A DNA stretch of 64,000 nucleotides, from contig JBLXFH010000001.1 of the NCBI GenBank assembly GCA_048262255.1, positions 1,240,001 through 1,304,000 of the forward strand. The letters are read 5' to 3'. The DNA is from JABMNT01 sp048262255 (GTDB lineage Bacteria > Pseudomonadota > Alphaproteobacteria > Rhodospirillales > Casp-alpha2). Each line of letters starts with the position of its first letter. The stretch's first letter is position 1. Below are positions 47,258 through 55,742 of the stretch, one piece after another. The translations under genes were made by a program, and so were the position numbers. The notes under the pieces were generated by a model. It saw only the letters and a list, made by a program, of their open reading frames with translations, was not told the origin of the DNA and did no database searches.

Positions 47258-48151
47258 ATGGATTGGGACAAACTCCGGATATTTCATGCGGTTGTCGAAG
47301 CGGGCAGCTTTACCCACGCAGGCGATCGCCTCAATCTCAGCCAATCGGCTGTCAGCCGTCAGGTCAGCGCGCTGGAAAGCAGTTTGCAGGTATCGCTCTT
47401 CTATCGTCATGCGCGGGGGTTAAAACCCACAGAACAGGGCGAGATGTTGTATCGCACGGCGCATGACGTGTTCGCCAAGCTGGCGATGGCGGAAGCGCGT
47501 ATTACAGAAAGCAAGGAACACCCAACTGGCCCGTTAAAAATCACCACAACGGTCGCTTTTGGCTCCGTCTGGCTGACATCGCGGATCAAGAAATTTGTCA
47601 ATTTGTATCCGGAGATTGATGTGTCGCTGGTTCTGGCCGATACGGAACTGGATTTGTCCATGCGCGAAGCGGATGCGGCGATCCGAATGGAGCCACCAAG
47701 CCAGGCGGACCTCATACAAAAACATCTCTTGAAAATGCGCTATCATGTCTATGCAGCGCCATCGTATCTTGAGGAACGCGGAACGCCATTAAATCCGGAG
47801 GATCTCGATGATCACAGCCTGATCGTTTATGGCGAAGATGCGCGTCCGCCGGTTGATAACCTCAACTGGCTGCTGGAAGCGGGCACCAAGAATGGTCTTA
47901 AACGTCGCCCCAGTCTGCAAGTAAACAGTATTTACGGCATTTTCCGGGCCGTTCAAAGCGGCCTTGGCATTGGTGCTTTGCCCGATTACATGAGTCGCGA
48001 GGTGGGCAATCTGGTTGAAGTCCTGCCGGAACTGCGCGGTCCGACCCTGGATACCTATTTTGTCTATGCCGAAGAACTCAGAAAATCCAAAAGAATTGTC
48101 GTTTTGAGAGATTTTTTGGTCAATGAAATGCGGTCAACCATCACCGGATAG
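47258..48151 (+). CDS. lsrB: LysR-family regulator, LsrB/VtlR-like
   Basis: 297 residues with AGGAGG 5-10 bases upstream. The N-terminus MDWDKLRIFHAVVEAGSF and the SQSAVSRQVSALE recognition helix match LsrB/VtlR proteins of Rhizobiales, and the trxB neighbour supports this. These regulators activate AbcR small RNA genes and stress or host-association functions. The effector domain follows from ~90. There are no cysteines in the whole protein, whereas Agrobacterium/Sinorhizobium LsrB is known for redox-sensing cysteines, so a thiol switch is unlikely here. Two tandem sRNA candidates follow directly. Confidence 0.85.
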   Translation: MDWDKLRIFHAVVEAGSFTHAGDRLNLSQSAVSRQVSALESSLQVSLFYRHARGLKPTEQGEMLYRTAHDVFAKLAMAEARITESKEHPTGPLKITTTVAFGSVWLTSRIKKFVNLYPEIDVSLVLADTELDLSMREADAAIRMEPPSQADLIQKHLLKMRYHVYAAPSYLEERGTPLNPEDLDDHSLIVYGEDARPPVDNLNWLLEAGTKNGLKRRPSLQVNSIYGIFRAVQSGLGIGALPDYMSREVGNLVEVLPELRGPTLDTYFVYAEELRKSKRIVVLRDFLVNEMRSTITG

Positions 48152-48223
48152 GTCAGGGACCGTGTCCTAAATCATTGGAGATACACGCTTTTTGCAGAGC
48201 AAGCCCATAGATATGCAGTTTTC

Positions 48224-48252
48224 GCATAGGTGCACTGCAAAAAAATATGTGG
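48224..48252 (+). promoter_or_regulatory. Conserved upstream block of sRNA copy 1, candidate LsrB/VtlR site
   Basis: A 29-bp block starting GCATAGGTGCACTGC and ending in an A-run plus TATGTGG is identical at 48596-48624. It lies about 45-75 bp before the inferred sRNA start, where LysR activators usually bind, while the sequence between it and the -10 element has diverged. The -10-like CATAGAG is at 48284-48290. Confidence 0.5.
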
Positions 48253-48296
48253 TATACCAGAAATAATTCCAGTAGTTTTTCAGCATAGAGTGTTGC

Positions 48297-48429
48297 ATCG
48301 CAGCATTCTTCCTCCCTCCGGGCCCATGCCCGGATTATAAGGATTGCCCTTCGGGGCGACTCCTTGCGTCTCCCAGACGTGAAGCCTCCCTGTTTAAACT
48401 CGCCCTGGCCTTGTGCCAGGGTTTTTTTT
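48297..48429 (+). ncRNA. AbcR-like small RNA, copy 1
   Basis: About 133 nt by inference; the 3' end is fixed by a terminator. Structure: CU-rich single strand with CCTCCCTCC (48311-48319); hairpin CCGGGC/GCCCGG (48318-48333); long hairpin AAGGA-TTGCCC / GGGCGA-TCCTT closed by a TTCG tetraloop (48339-48365); CGTCT/AGACG with loop CCC (48367-48379); single-strand GCCTCCCTG; terminator CCCTGGC/GCCAGGG plus eight T (48403-48429). Repeated CUCCC motifs fit the anti-Shine-Dalgarno regions of AbcR (alpha-r15) or alpha-r14 RNAs. Its place behind trxB and an LsrB-like gene is the AbcR locus order of rhizobia. The 5' end is inferred. Confidence 0.75.
48403..48429 (+). terminator. Rho-independent terminator of sRNA copy 1
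   Basis: Stem CCCTGGC (48403-48409) with GCCAGGG (48415-48421), loop CTTGT, then eight T. The same terminator is repeated in copy 2 at 48775-48800. Confidence 0.9.
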
Positions 48430-48595
48430 GCGAGTTTTATGTAACAAATATCAATTTATTGGCACTTCTTTATGCATTTCGGAATGGCTTCCAAAAATAT
48501 GCCTAAATAGTTAGCGAAAATCGCATGGAAAATCAGGTTTATTATTGAGGTCAAATATCAGGGATACAGGCCGTTAATCCGCATCGCCCAAAAAT

Positions 48596-48624
48596 GCATA
48601 GGTGCACTGCAAAAAAATATGTGG
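48596..48624 (+). promoter_or_regulatory. Conserved upstream block of sRNA copy 2, candidate LsrB/VtlR site
   Basis: Identical over 29 bp to the block at 48224-48252. The -10-like TATAGAG lies at 48656-48662, at the same distance as in copy 1. No good -35 box is seen in either copy, consistent with activator-dependent promoters. Confidence 0.5.
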
Positions 48625-48668
48625 CAATGCGAAATAAAATAGGCTAGTTTTTGATTATAGAGTGTTGC

Positions 48669-48800
48669 ATCGCAGCATTCTTCCTCCCTCCGGGCCCATG
48701 CCCGGAATATAAGGATTACCCTTCGGGGTGACTCCTTGCGTCTCCCAGACGTGAAGCCTCCCTGTTTAAACTCGCCCTGGCCTTGTGCCAGGGTTTTTTT
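48669..48800 (+). ncRNA. AbcR-like small RNA, copy 2
   Basis: A second copy offset by exactly 372 bp, about 132 nt. All hairpins of copy 1 are kept. In the TTCG-capped helix the pair G48346-C48357 of copy 1 is A48718-T48729 here, a compensatory double change that keeps the helix and shows the RNA structure is under selection. The terminator has seven T and ends 2 bp before the stop codon of the convergent DUF465 gene. The only other changes in the body are in unpaired positions. Confidence 0.75.
48775..48800 (+). terminator. Rho-independent terminator of sRNA copy 2
   Basis: Stem CCCTGGC (48775-48781) with GCCAGGG (48787-48793) and seven T. Because the DUF465 gene converges here, it may also limit antisense transcription. 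Confidence 0.9.
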
Positions 48801-48802
48801 CT

Positions 48803-49036
48803 TTAATCGAGGTAAGTGCTGATCTCGTCCTTCAAGGCCAGACGCTGGCGGCGGAGTTGCTTTTCATAACCTTCATCAGCCGGTGTGACGTTGGTTTCGA
48901 TCCGGTGTATCTCCCGGTTCACAGCATGATATTCGTCGCTCAGCTTGGCAAAATGGGCGTCGGACTGATTAAGGCTGTGGATTTTATCCTTATGGGCTGA
49001 AAACTCTTCAGCCAGTTCATGTGGCACATGCGACAT
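48803..49036 (-). CDS. DUF465 (YdcH-like) small coiled-coil protein
   Basis: 77 residues. Begins MSHVPHELAEEFSAHKDKIH and carries two antiparallel charged helices with LSDEYHAVNREIHRIE, the DUF465 core, and KDEISTYLD at the end. Cytosolic, no known activity. Its 3' end abuts the terminator of the second sRNA. Confidence 0.85.
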   Translation of the reverse strand: MSHVPHELAEEFSAHKDKIHSLNQSDAHFAKLSDEYHAVNREIHRIETNVTPADEGYEKQLRRQRLALKDEISTYLD

Positions 49037-49167
49037 ACGCGTTCTTCCTTTAGGCTATGACAATGCCTCATTTACCCAGAAAAAGCTTTGGCATGCATTG
49101 ATCTATCGCAGGCGCACGCCGACTTTTAAGCGACTGGATTGCCAAATTAATAGGCCGTCATTGGCAA

Positions 49168-51192
49168 TCAGCCGTTTGCTGCCTGACGATTGGCGATGAC
49201 CCGCTCCGCTTCTTTGCCGGAAAACTCCTGCAGACAGTCAAAAGCCCATTCAAAGGTACCGACCCCCATGGTCATGGAACGCAATTCAATGATCAGATCG
49301 TGCATTTCTGACTGCGGTAACTGGACAAGAACCTCATCCCAGCCGCTCCACCCCGGTTTGCTGTCAAAGCCGAGAATATGGCCCCGTCGCCCGCTGATCA
49401 GGCGTTGCAGACCCGAAGTGAAGTCGCTGGGAAGCGAAATTCTGACCTGAAACAGGGGCTCCAGGAGAACCGGTCCGCAACTGGGCATGCCTTCACGCAT
49501 GGCTTGTGCTGCGGCTTTTTTGAAGGCCATGTCGGAACTGTCAACGGCATGATGCTGGCCGTCGGTGAGCTCAACGGCGATATCCACGACTTGAAAGCCA
49601 AGTGGGCCGCGCATCATGAATTCCTTGATGCCGTTTTCCACTGAAGGGATGTAGTTTTTGGGGACGACGCCGCCGGTGATCGAGTCGGAAAAGGCAAACC
49701 CGCTGCCCCGGGGCAGCGGTTTGATCTCCAATTGGACATCGCCAAACTCGCCATGGCCACCGGACTGTTTCTTGTGGCGAGCATGCTGTGTGACGGATTT
49801 ACGTATGGTTTCCTTGTAAGGAACCTGCGGGCGAGACGAGGTGAGTTCCAGATCATACCGCGTTTTGAGTTTTTCAATGGCGATGAGTAAATGAATTTCG
49901 CCCTGGCCCCAGAGGATCAACTCTCCTGTATCGTTGTCGTGCCCCCAGCTGAACGAAGGGTCTTCATCGGCCAGTTTGGCAAGGGCGCTTGACAACTTGA
50001 CGTCATCACCCCGGTGCTCGGCCTGAATGGCGTGAGAAAACAGGGGCGGCAATGGGGCTGGCCAGTCAATGGAGGCGTCTCCTGTTTCGCTCAACGTATC
50101 GCCGGTCTGGACGGTCTCCATACGCCCGAGGGCGGCAATATGGCCGGCGGGCGCGGAGGCGCGCTTATCAAATTTTTGTCCCAGTATGGCGTTCAGACCG
50201 GATACCCGGACCCCGTTCAGAGTCATACCGTCCTTGGCCTCGCCACTCAGTACCCGGGCTATGGACAGCTTGCCGAGATGTCCGGCGTGCAGGGTCTTGA
50301 AGACCTGAGCGGTCGTTTCCTGCAATGCATCAATGCCAAGCCGGGCCGCCGTAGCGGCAACCTCCTGTGTTTCGTGGCGCAACGATTTCATCAGCCGTCG
50401 CACGCCGTGATCATGCTCGGCAGAGCCGAAAAATACCGGTACAATCAAGCTGTTGGCGAGGTCTTTGCTGAGGTTTTCATAAATCACCTCGGTTGAGGGT
50501 GTGATGTCCTCCAACAGCTTTTCAAGAAGGGCATCGTCGAAATCGGCCAGGGATTCCAGCATTTCCGTGCGCGCATCCTGTTCACGGTCGGTCGCGGATG
50601 ACGGGATTTCGATGAGACGTGATTCGTCGCCATCGCGCCACTCGAAAGCCCGTTCACTGGCCAGATCGATGTGGCCGGTAACCGTATCGCCGTCACGAAT
50701 CGGGATTTCGCGTAACACCAGCGGGTGTTCCGATCCGCTTTGCAAGGCTTCCAGTGTGGCCCGGATACTGTGCCCGGGAACATCCATTTTGTTAATGAAG
50801 ATCACATGCGGAATGGCATGCTGATCAAGAAACTTTAAAATGGGGGAAATGGTCAAGGCTCGGTTTGGGTCTGACTCGCAGACTACAACGGCAATATCGG
50901 CAATCATCGCGGCATTGCGCGATTCTTGTGCCAACTCGACGGAGCCCGGGCAATCGACAAAGGTCCAGTGTTCATCGAGATATGCGGTTTCGGCTATGTT
51001 CAGTTCGGTCGACATATGGCGGGCTCTGGCTTCCGGCGTGCCGTCGCCAACCATGTTTCCATCCCGGGCCGACCCTTTACGGTTGATGGCGCCGGTAATT
51101 GACAGGATGCTTTCCAAAAGCGATGTTTTGCCGCTGAGATATGGCCCCACAAGGACTGCAACGCGTGGGCCAGATGGTGATTTTGATGTCAT
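49168..51192 (-). CDS. EF-G-like translational GTPase (paralogue, not canonical FusA)
   Basis: 674 residues from the ATG at 51192, which has GGGAGG upstream; a TTG codon precedes it. The G1 box is GPYLSGKTSLLES in place of AHIDAGKTT, G3 is DCPGS and G4 NKMD. Domain II to V features follow: GEIHLLIAIEKLKTRY, YKETIRKSV and the C-terminal GRRGHILGFD loop. The shortened effector region and unusual P-loop mark the EF-G-like group found beside true EF-G, whose role in translocation or recycling is unclear. No str operon genes are near. Confidence 0.87.
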   Translation of the reverse strand: MTSKSPSGPRVAVLVGPYLSGKTSLLESILSITGAINRKGSARDGNMVGDGTPEARARHMSTELNIAETAYLDEHWTFVDCPGSVELAQESRNAAMIADIAVVVCESDPNRALTISPILKFLDQHAIPHVIFINKMDVPGHSIRATLEALQSGSEHPLVLREIPIRDGDTVTGHIDLASERAFEWRDGDESRLIEIPSSATDREQDARTEMLESLADFDDALLEKLLEDITPSTEVIYENLSKDLANSLIVPVFFGSAEHDHGVRRLMKSLRHETQEVAATAARLGIDALQETTAQVFKTLHAGHLGKLSIARVLSGEAKDGMTLNGVRVSGLNAILGQKFDKRASAPAGHIAALGRMETVQTGDTLSETGDASIDWPAPLPPLFSHAIQAEHRGDDVKLSSALAKLADEDPSFSWGHDNDTGELILWGQGEIHLLIAIEKLKTRYDLELTSSRPQVPYKETIRKSVTQHARHKKQSGGHGEFGDVQLEIKPLPRGSGFAFSDSITGGVVPKNYIPSVENGIKEFMMRGPLGFQVVDIAVELTDGQHHAVDSSDMAFKKAAAQAMREGMPSCGPVLLEPLFQVRISLPSDFTSGLQRLISGRRGHILGFDSKPGWSGWDEVLVQLPQSEMHDLIIELRSMTMGVGTFEWAFDCLQEFSGKEAERVIANRQAANG

Positions 51193-51326
51193 CAACTTCC
51201 TCCCTGGTCTGCAATTTTATGCCTTTCCTAAAAGGTTAAGGCGGCTGGCTTTGGAATCAAAGGGAAATATTCAGACAGTGCGGCCATTTGGTGTGGTGCC
51301 CGGAGAGGGGCCGGAGGTCCAAAATA

Positions 51327-52532
51327 TCAGCCGGTAAGGGCGTTGCAGGCCCGTTGGATGCGCTGGCAGGCTTCTTCCAGAAGCTCAGTTGCGGCTGCAT
51401 AGCTGATGCGGAAATGCGGGCTCAGGCCGAAGGCTTCGCCATGAACCGTCGCTACATCTTCGGATTCCAGCAGATAGGTGACAAAATCTTCGTCCGTTTC
51501 AATGACCTTGCCGTCCGGCGTTTTTTTACCGATGAGCCCGGCGCAGGAAGGAAAGACGTAAAAAGCACCTTGTGGAACCGGGCAGGTCAGTCCAGGTGCC
51601 TGATTCAGCATACTAACAACCAAATCCCGGCGTTCCTGAAAGATTGCGTTATGGCGCGCGACAAAGTCATGCGGTCCGTTGAGCGCGGCAACCGCAGCAG
51701 CCTGACTGACGGCGGCCGTATGGGTAATTGATTGCGACTGGATTTTTGTCATCGCGGCAATCAGTTCGCTCGGCCCACCCGCATAACCAACGCGCCATCC
51801 GGTCATGCAATAGGTTTTGGACATACTGTTGGTCGTTACCGTCCGGTTTTTCAGCTCCGGTGCAACCTGGGCAATGGTAGTGATCTCAAAACCATCATAG
51901 ACCAGATGTTCATAAACATCATCGGTGAACACCCAGACATGCGGGTGGCGCTTCAAAACCTCGGCCAGCGCGGCAATTTCGGTGCGGCTGTAGGCGGCTC
52001 CGGTGGGGTTGGAGGGCGAATTTAAAAACAGCCATTTGGTTTTGGGTGTAATGGCTGCTTCCAGCTGTTCCGGCTGCAATTTGAAATGGGCCTCGACGGG
52101 GCAATCGATGATTACCGGTTTGCCACCAAAAAGACGGACGATATCCGGGTAACTGACCCAATAGGGTGCCGGTACAATGGCCTCGTCACCGTCATTGATG
52201 GTTGCCATCATGGCATTGAAAATCACCGGTTTACCCCCGCAACTGACGTGAATTTGCTCACGGGTATAATCAAGCTCGTTGTCGCGTTTGAACTTTGCGA
52301 TGATTGCGTCCTGCAATTCGGGAATGCCGTTGATGGCCGTATAGCGGGTCATTCCGTCATCCAGCGCTTTTTTCGCCGCTTCTAGAATGTGGTCCGGCGT
52401 ATCGAAATCCGGCTCGCCCATGCTCAGCCCAATGACATCGTGGCCGGCGGCTTTGCGGTCCCGCGCCATTTGCGTAAAAACAGCAGTTGCCGAGGGCTGA
52501 ATGGCGTTTAAACGATCAGAGAAGAAGGACAT
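51327..52532 (-). CDS. Aspartate aminotransferase, PLP-dependent fold type I
   Basis: 401 residues from the ATG at 52532 (MSFFSDRLNAIQPSATAVFTQ); an upstream in-frame start at 52556 is less likely. PLP lysine is in SMSKTYCMTGWRVGYA (~235), the NPTG substrate loop in NSPSNPTGAAYS (~175), and the Arg for the alpha-carboxylate in FRISYAA (~375). Class I, subgroup I-gamma aspartate/prephenate aminotransferase. It interconverts aspartate and oxaloacetate. Confidence 0.92.
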   Translation of the reverse strand: MSFFSDRLNAIQPSATAVFTQMARDRKAAGHDVIGLSMGEPDFDTPDHILEAAKKALDDGMTRYTAINGIPELQDAIIAKFKRDNELDYTREQIHVSCGGKPVIFNAMMATINDGDEAIVPAPYWVSYPDIVRLFGGKPVIIDCPVEAHFKLQPEQLEAAITPKTKWLFLNSPSNPTGAAYSRTEIAALAEVLKRHPHVWVFTDDVYEHLVYDGFEITTIAQVAPELKNRTVTTNSMSKTYCMTGWRVGYAGGPSELIAAMTKIQSQSITHTAAVSQAAAVAALNGPHDFVARHNAIFQERRDLVVSMLNQAPGLTCPVPQGAFYVFPSCAGLIGKKTPDGKVIETDEDFVTYLLESEDVATVHGEAFGLSPHFRISYAAATELLEEACQRIQRACNALTG

Positions 52533-52703
52533 ATGCGAGGCCTGTTGCGATATCAAATCGGTTTGTCAGGCTGCAGATTACGCGCCGACTGAGCGGGCTG
52601 CAACACCCGAAACCGGAGAGAACAGGTGGTGAGGACCAGATGCCTGAGAACGACAGGCTGGGATGTGTGAAGCGTCATCTTTATAGATGGTCGCGAGGGC
52701 TGT

Positions 52704-53006
52704 CTAGGTGAAGGGCTCCATGATCTTTGCCAGACGCAGGGAATTTTCATGCAGCCGGGATACGCTGAGTTTTGACGCCGTGTCGTTAAACCTCTCACAG
52801 CTCCTTTCAAGTGTCGAAACACGGCTTTTCAAGGTGTCCAGGACCTTGACAAATTCTTTGTGCTGTTGAGCCGCCAGTTGGGCGTTGCGGGCGCATTGTT
52901 CAAGAACTTCAGCTAACCGCTGTTTGGGATCATTCTCATTTGAGGGTGTGACCAAGCTTTGGTCGGTCAGAAATGGCCTATTCTTGATGGAAGTCATATG
53001 GCTCAT
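52704..53006 (-). CDS. Small coiled-coil protein of unknown function
   Basis: 100 residues, soluble. After an extended Asn/Ser-rich N-terminus there is a long heptad helix (RLAEVLEQCARNAQLAAQQ and VLDTLKSRVSTLERSCERF). Starts at 53006, or at the fourth codon Met. It lies 170 bp upstream of the aminotransferase and is divergent from uvrB. No family recognised. Confidence 0.6.
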   Translation of the reverse strand: MSHMTSIKNRPFLTDQSLVTPSNENDPKQRLAEVLEQCARNAQLAAQQHKEFVKVLDTLKSRVSTLERSCERFNDTASKLSVSRLHENSLRLAKIMEPFT

Positions 53007-53249
53007 GTTAGACAGCCTCTTTATTATTTTTTGGAACGGTTCGTCAAAACACTGTAGGTGATATTTGAAACCCTTTGATGTCTGTTTTGTGAATTTTTGT
53101 AATTATCGGGTTCAATGACCGACCTAATTGCCCATGCCGGGGCAAGGACAAAAGGCAAAATGGCCCGGTATGATACGTAAAAAATCATTTGTCATTGCCA
53201 GGTTCTAGGACTCGATAAGCACCCGCCGGCAGGCTATATAGGAAGGGTT

Positions 53250-55370
53250 ATGTCCATGGAACTTCAGCACGACCCCGCCCTGTTTGTCCCCGCCCAGCGC
53301 CCCATTGTTGATGATGGGCGGCGGTTGAAGCTGGTATCGCCCTTTCAGCCCTCGGGAGACCAGCCGCAGGCCATTGCCGAATTGACAAAAGAACTGGAAG
53401 GCGGCGCCCAGGATCAGGTGTTGCTGGGGGTAACCGGGTCTGGAAAAACCTTCACCATGGCGCATGTCATCCAGAATTTGCAGCGCCCGGCGCTGGTTCT
53501 GGCCCCCAACAAGACCCTGGCGGCCCAGCTTTACAGCGAAATGAAGGAGTTCTTCCCGGAAAACGCGGTAGAGTATTTTGTCTCCTACTACGATTATTAT
53601 CAGCCCGAAGCCTATGTGCCGAGGACCGACACCTACATTGAGAAAGATGCCTCGGTGAACGAGCAGATCGACCGCATGCGCCATTCCGCCACCCGCGCCC
53701 TGCTCGAGCGCTCCGATGTGGTGATTGTCGCCTCGGTTTCGTGCATTTATGGCATTGGTGCCGTCGAAACCTATGCGGAAATGACCTTCAAGCTGGCCAC
53801 CACCATGCAGATGGAACGCAACACCATCCTCAAGCGTCTGGTTGAGTTGCAGTACAAGCGCAATGATGCGGCTTTTTTCCGCGGCGCTTTCCGGGTCCGC
53901 GGTGATGTCATTGAAATTTTCCCGTCGCACTTCGAAGACCGGGCCTGGCGCTTGTCGTTGTTTGGCGATGAAATCGAGGCGATCTGGGAGATCGACCCAC
54001 TAACCGGTGAAAAAATCGGTACGCTCGATGAAATCATCGTTTATCCGAACTCCCATTATGTAACGCCGCGCCCGACCCTGATGCAGGCCATCCCGCAAAT
54101 CCGCACGGAAATGAAGCAGCGTCTCCGGGTGTTGGAAGCCGAAGATAAGTTGTTGGAAGCCCAGCGCCTGCGCGAGCGCACGACCTTTGATATCGAAATG
54201 TTGGAGACCACCGGTCATTGTGGGGGTATCGAAAACTATTCGCGCTATCTGTCGGGCCGTCGCCCCGGCGATCCGCCGCCTACGTTGTTTGAATATCTAC
54301 CGGCCAATGCGGTCCTCATGGTCGATGAAAGCCATGTGACCGTGCCGCAGGTGGGCGGTATGTATAAGGGCGACTTCAACCGGAAATCGACCCTGGCGGA
54401 GTTCGGTTTCCGCCTACCCAGTTGCATCGACAACCGACCCTTGAAATTCGAGGAATGGGACCGCATGCGCCCGCAATCGGTGTTTGTCTCGGCAACGCCC
54501 GGCCCCTGGGAACTGGAACAGACGGGCGGTGTCTTCACCGAGCAACTGGTCCGGCCGACTGGCCTGATTGACCCGGTGGTCGAAATCCGCCCCGTCGACT
54601 CGCAGGTCGATAACCTGCTAGGTGAGGTCAAAACCGTGTCCGCGAAAGGCATGCGCACCCTGGTGACCACCCTGACTAAGCGCATGGCCGAAGATCTGAC
54701 GGAATATCTACATGAACATGGAGTGCGGGTGCGCTACATGCATTCCGATATCGAAACGCTCGAGCGTATCGAGATTATCCGCGATTTGCGCCTCGGCGCC
54801 TTTGATGTGCTGATCGGCATAAACCTGCTGCGCGAGGGACTGGATATTCCGGAATGCGGGCTGGTCGCCATTCTGGATGCCGACAAGGAGGGTTTTTTGC
54901 GCTCCAAGACATCGCTTGTCCAGACCATCGGCCGCGCCGCGCGTAATATCGATGGGTTTGTTATTCTCTATGCCGACAAAATCACCGGATCCATGGACTA
55001 CGCGATCAGCGAAACCAACCGCCGTCGTGCCAAACAGCAGGCCTATAACGAACTGCACGGAATCACTCCGGAAAGCATCAAAAAAGGCATTGCAGATGTT
55101 ATCGAAAGCGTCCACGAGCAGGATTATGTGACGGTGGACACCGGCGTTGGCGGACGCAAGGAACTGGTCGGTCACAATATCCAGTCGGTCATCGCCGATC
55201 TGACGGAGCGCATGAAAACCGCCGCCGCCGATCTCGATTTTGAAGAAGCGGCCCGCCTGCGCGATGAAGTGCGCCGTCTGGAGGCCACCGAGCTGGGCCT
55301 CACCAAACCGGGCGTCGCCCCAAAAGCCGCCTGGACCCATAACAAGAAAATTAAAAAAAGCCGACGTTAG
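53250..55370 (+). CDS. uvrB: Excinuclease ABC subunit B
   Basis: 706 residues. Nucleotide-excision repair damage verification. Walker A LLGVTGSGKTFTMAHV (~50), beta-hairpin YYDYYQPEAYVPRTDTYIEKD (~110, quoted in part), DEXX region VDESHVTVPQ (~350), motifs V and VI GINLLREGLDIPE and TIGRAARN, and a C-terminal UVR domain (MKTAAADLDFEEAARLRDEVRRLE, partial) that meets UvrC. GGAAGGG lies just before the ATG. No clear alphaproteobacterial SOS box was seen upstream. Confidence 0.97.
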   Translation: MSMELQHDPALFVPAQRPIVDDGRRLKLVSPFQPSGDQPQAIAELTKELEGGAQDQVLLGVTGSGKTFTMAHVIQNLQRPALVLAPNKTLAAQLYSEMKEFFPENAVEYFVSYYDYYQPEAYVPRTDTYIEKDASVNEQIDRMRHSATRALLERSDVVIVASVSCIYGIGAVETYAEMTFKLATTMQMERNTILKRLVELQYKRNDAAFFRGAFRVRGDVIEIFPSHFEDRAWRLSLFGDEIEAIWEIDPLTGEKIGTLDEIIVYPNSHYVTPRPTLMQAIPQIRTEMKQRLRVLEAEDKLLEAQRLRERTTFDIEMLETTGHCGGIENYSRYLSGRRPGDPPPTLFEYLPANAVLMVDESHVTVPQVGGMYKGDFNRKSTLAEFGFRLPSCIDNRPLKFEEWDRMRPQSVFVSATPGPWELEQTGGVFTEQLVRPTGLIDPVVEIRPVDSQVDNLLGEVKTVSAKGMRTLVTTLTKRMAEDLTEYLHEHGVRVRYMHSDIETLERIEIIRDLRLGAFDVLIGINLLREGLDIPECGLVAILDADKEGFLRSKTSLVQTIGRAARNIDGFVILYADKITGSMDYAISETNRRRAKQQAYNELHGITPESIKKGIADVIESVHEQDYVTVDTGVGGRKELVGHNIQSVIADLTERMKTAAADLDFEEAARLRDEVRRLEATELGLTKPGVAPKAAWTHNKKIKKSRR

Positions 55371-55395
55371 AACGTCAATAAACGGAGGAGAGAAC

Positions 55396-55701
55396 ATGAG
55401 CGATCTGCTATCACCCGGAAAATTCACCGCCCCGGTTTCGGAGCAGGCGGTTGCCGCCGAATGGGCGGCACGCGGTTATTCGATCAATCTGTTTGTCGAC
55501 CCGCCGGGCCAGCGCTGGGAAGACTTTGTCCATAGCTGCAACGAATTGGTGACCGTACAGGAAGGTCGGCTGGAAATGGAAGTCGCCGGTGAGGTCGTTG
55601 AAATGGGACCGGGCGACGAGCTGTTTATCCCGAAAAACGCCGTGCATTCCGTGCGCAACATCCATACCGGCGTCAGCAAATGGCTGTTCGGCTACGATTG
55701 A
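55396..55701 (+). CDS. Small cupin-domain protein
   Basis: 101 residues from the ATG at 55396, preceded by a strong GGAGGAG. A single cupin barrel: LVTVQEGRLEMEV then GPGDELFIPKNAVHSVRN, with conserved Glu and His positions of the two cupin motifs only partly kept. Likely metal- or small-ligand-binding. It follows uvrB by 25 bp and may be co-transcribed. Confidence 0.8.
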   Translation: MSDLLSPGKFTAPVSEQAVAAEWAARGYSINLFVDPPGQRWEDFVHSCNELVTVQEGRLEMEVAGEVVEMGPGDELFIPKNAVHSVRNIHTGVSKWLFGYD

Positions 55702-55742
55702 TTGGTGGAGGACTACTGGCAAGATCATAGGAGGCAGGATCA

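Noticed and set aside
48224..48800. CRISPR-like or mobile tandem repeat
   Set aside because: Only two long units with terminators and compensatory changes; no short repeats with unique spacers, no cas genes and no transposase.
53007..53249. SOS box upstream of uvrB
   Set aside because: GTTC-like tetramers are present but not with the GTTC-N7-GTTC spacing used by alphaproteobacterial LexA.
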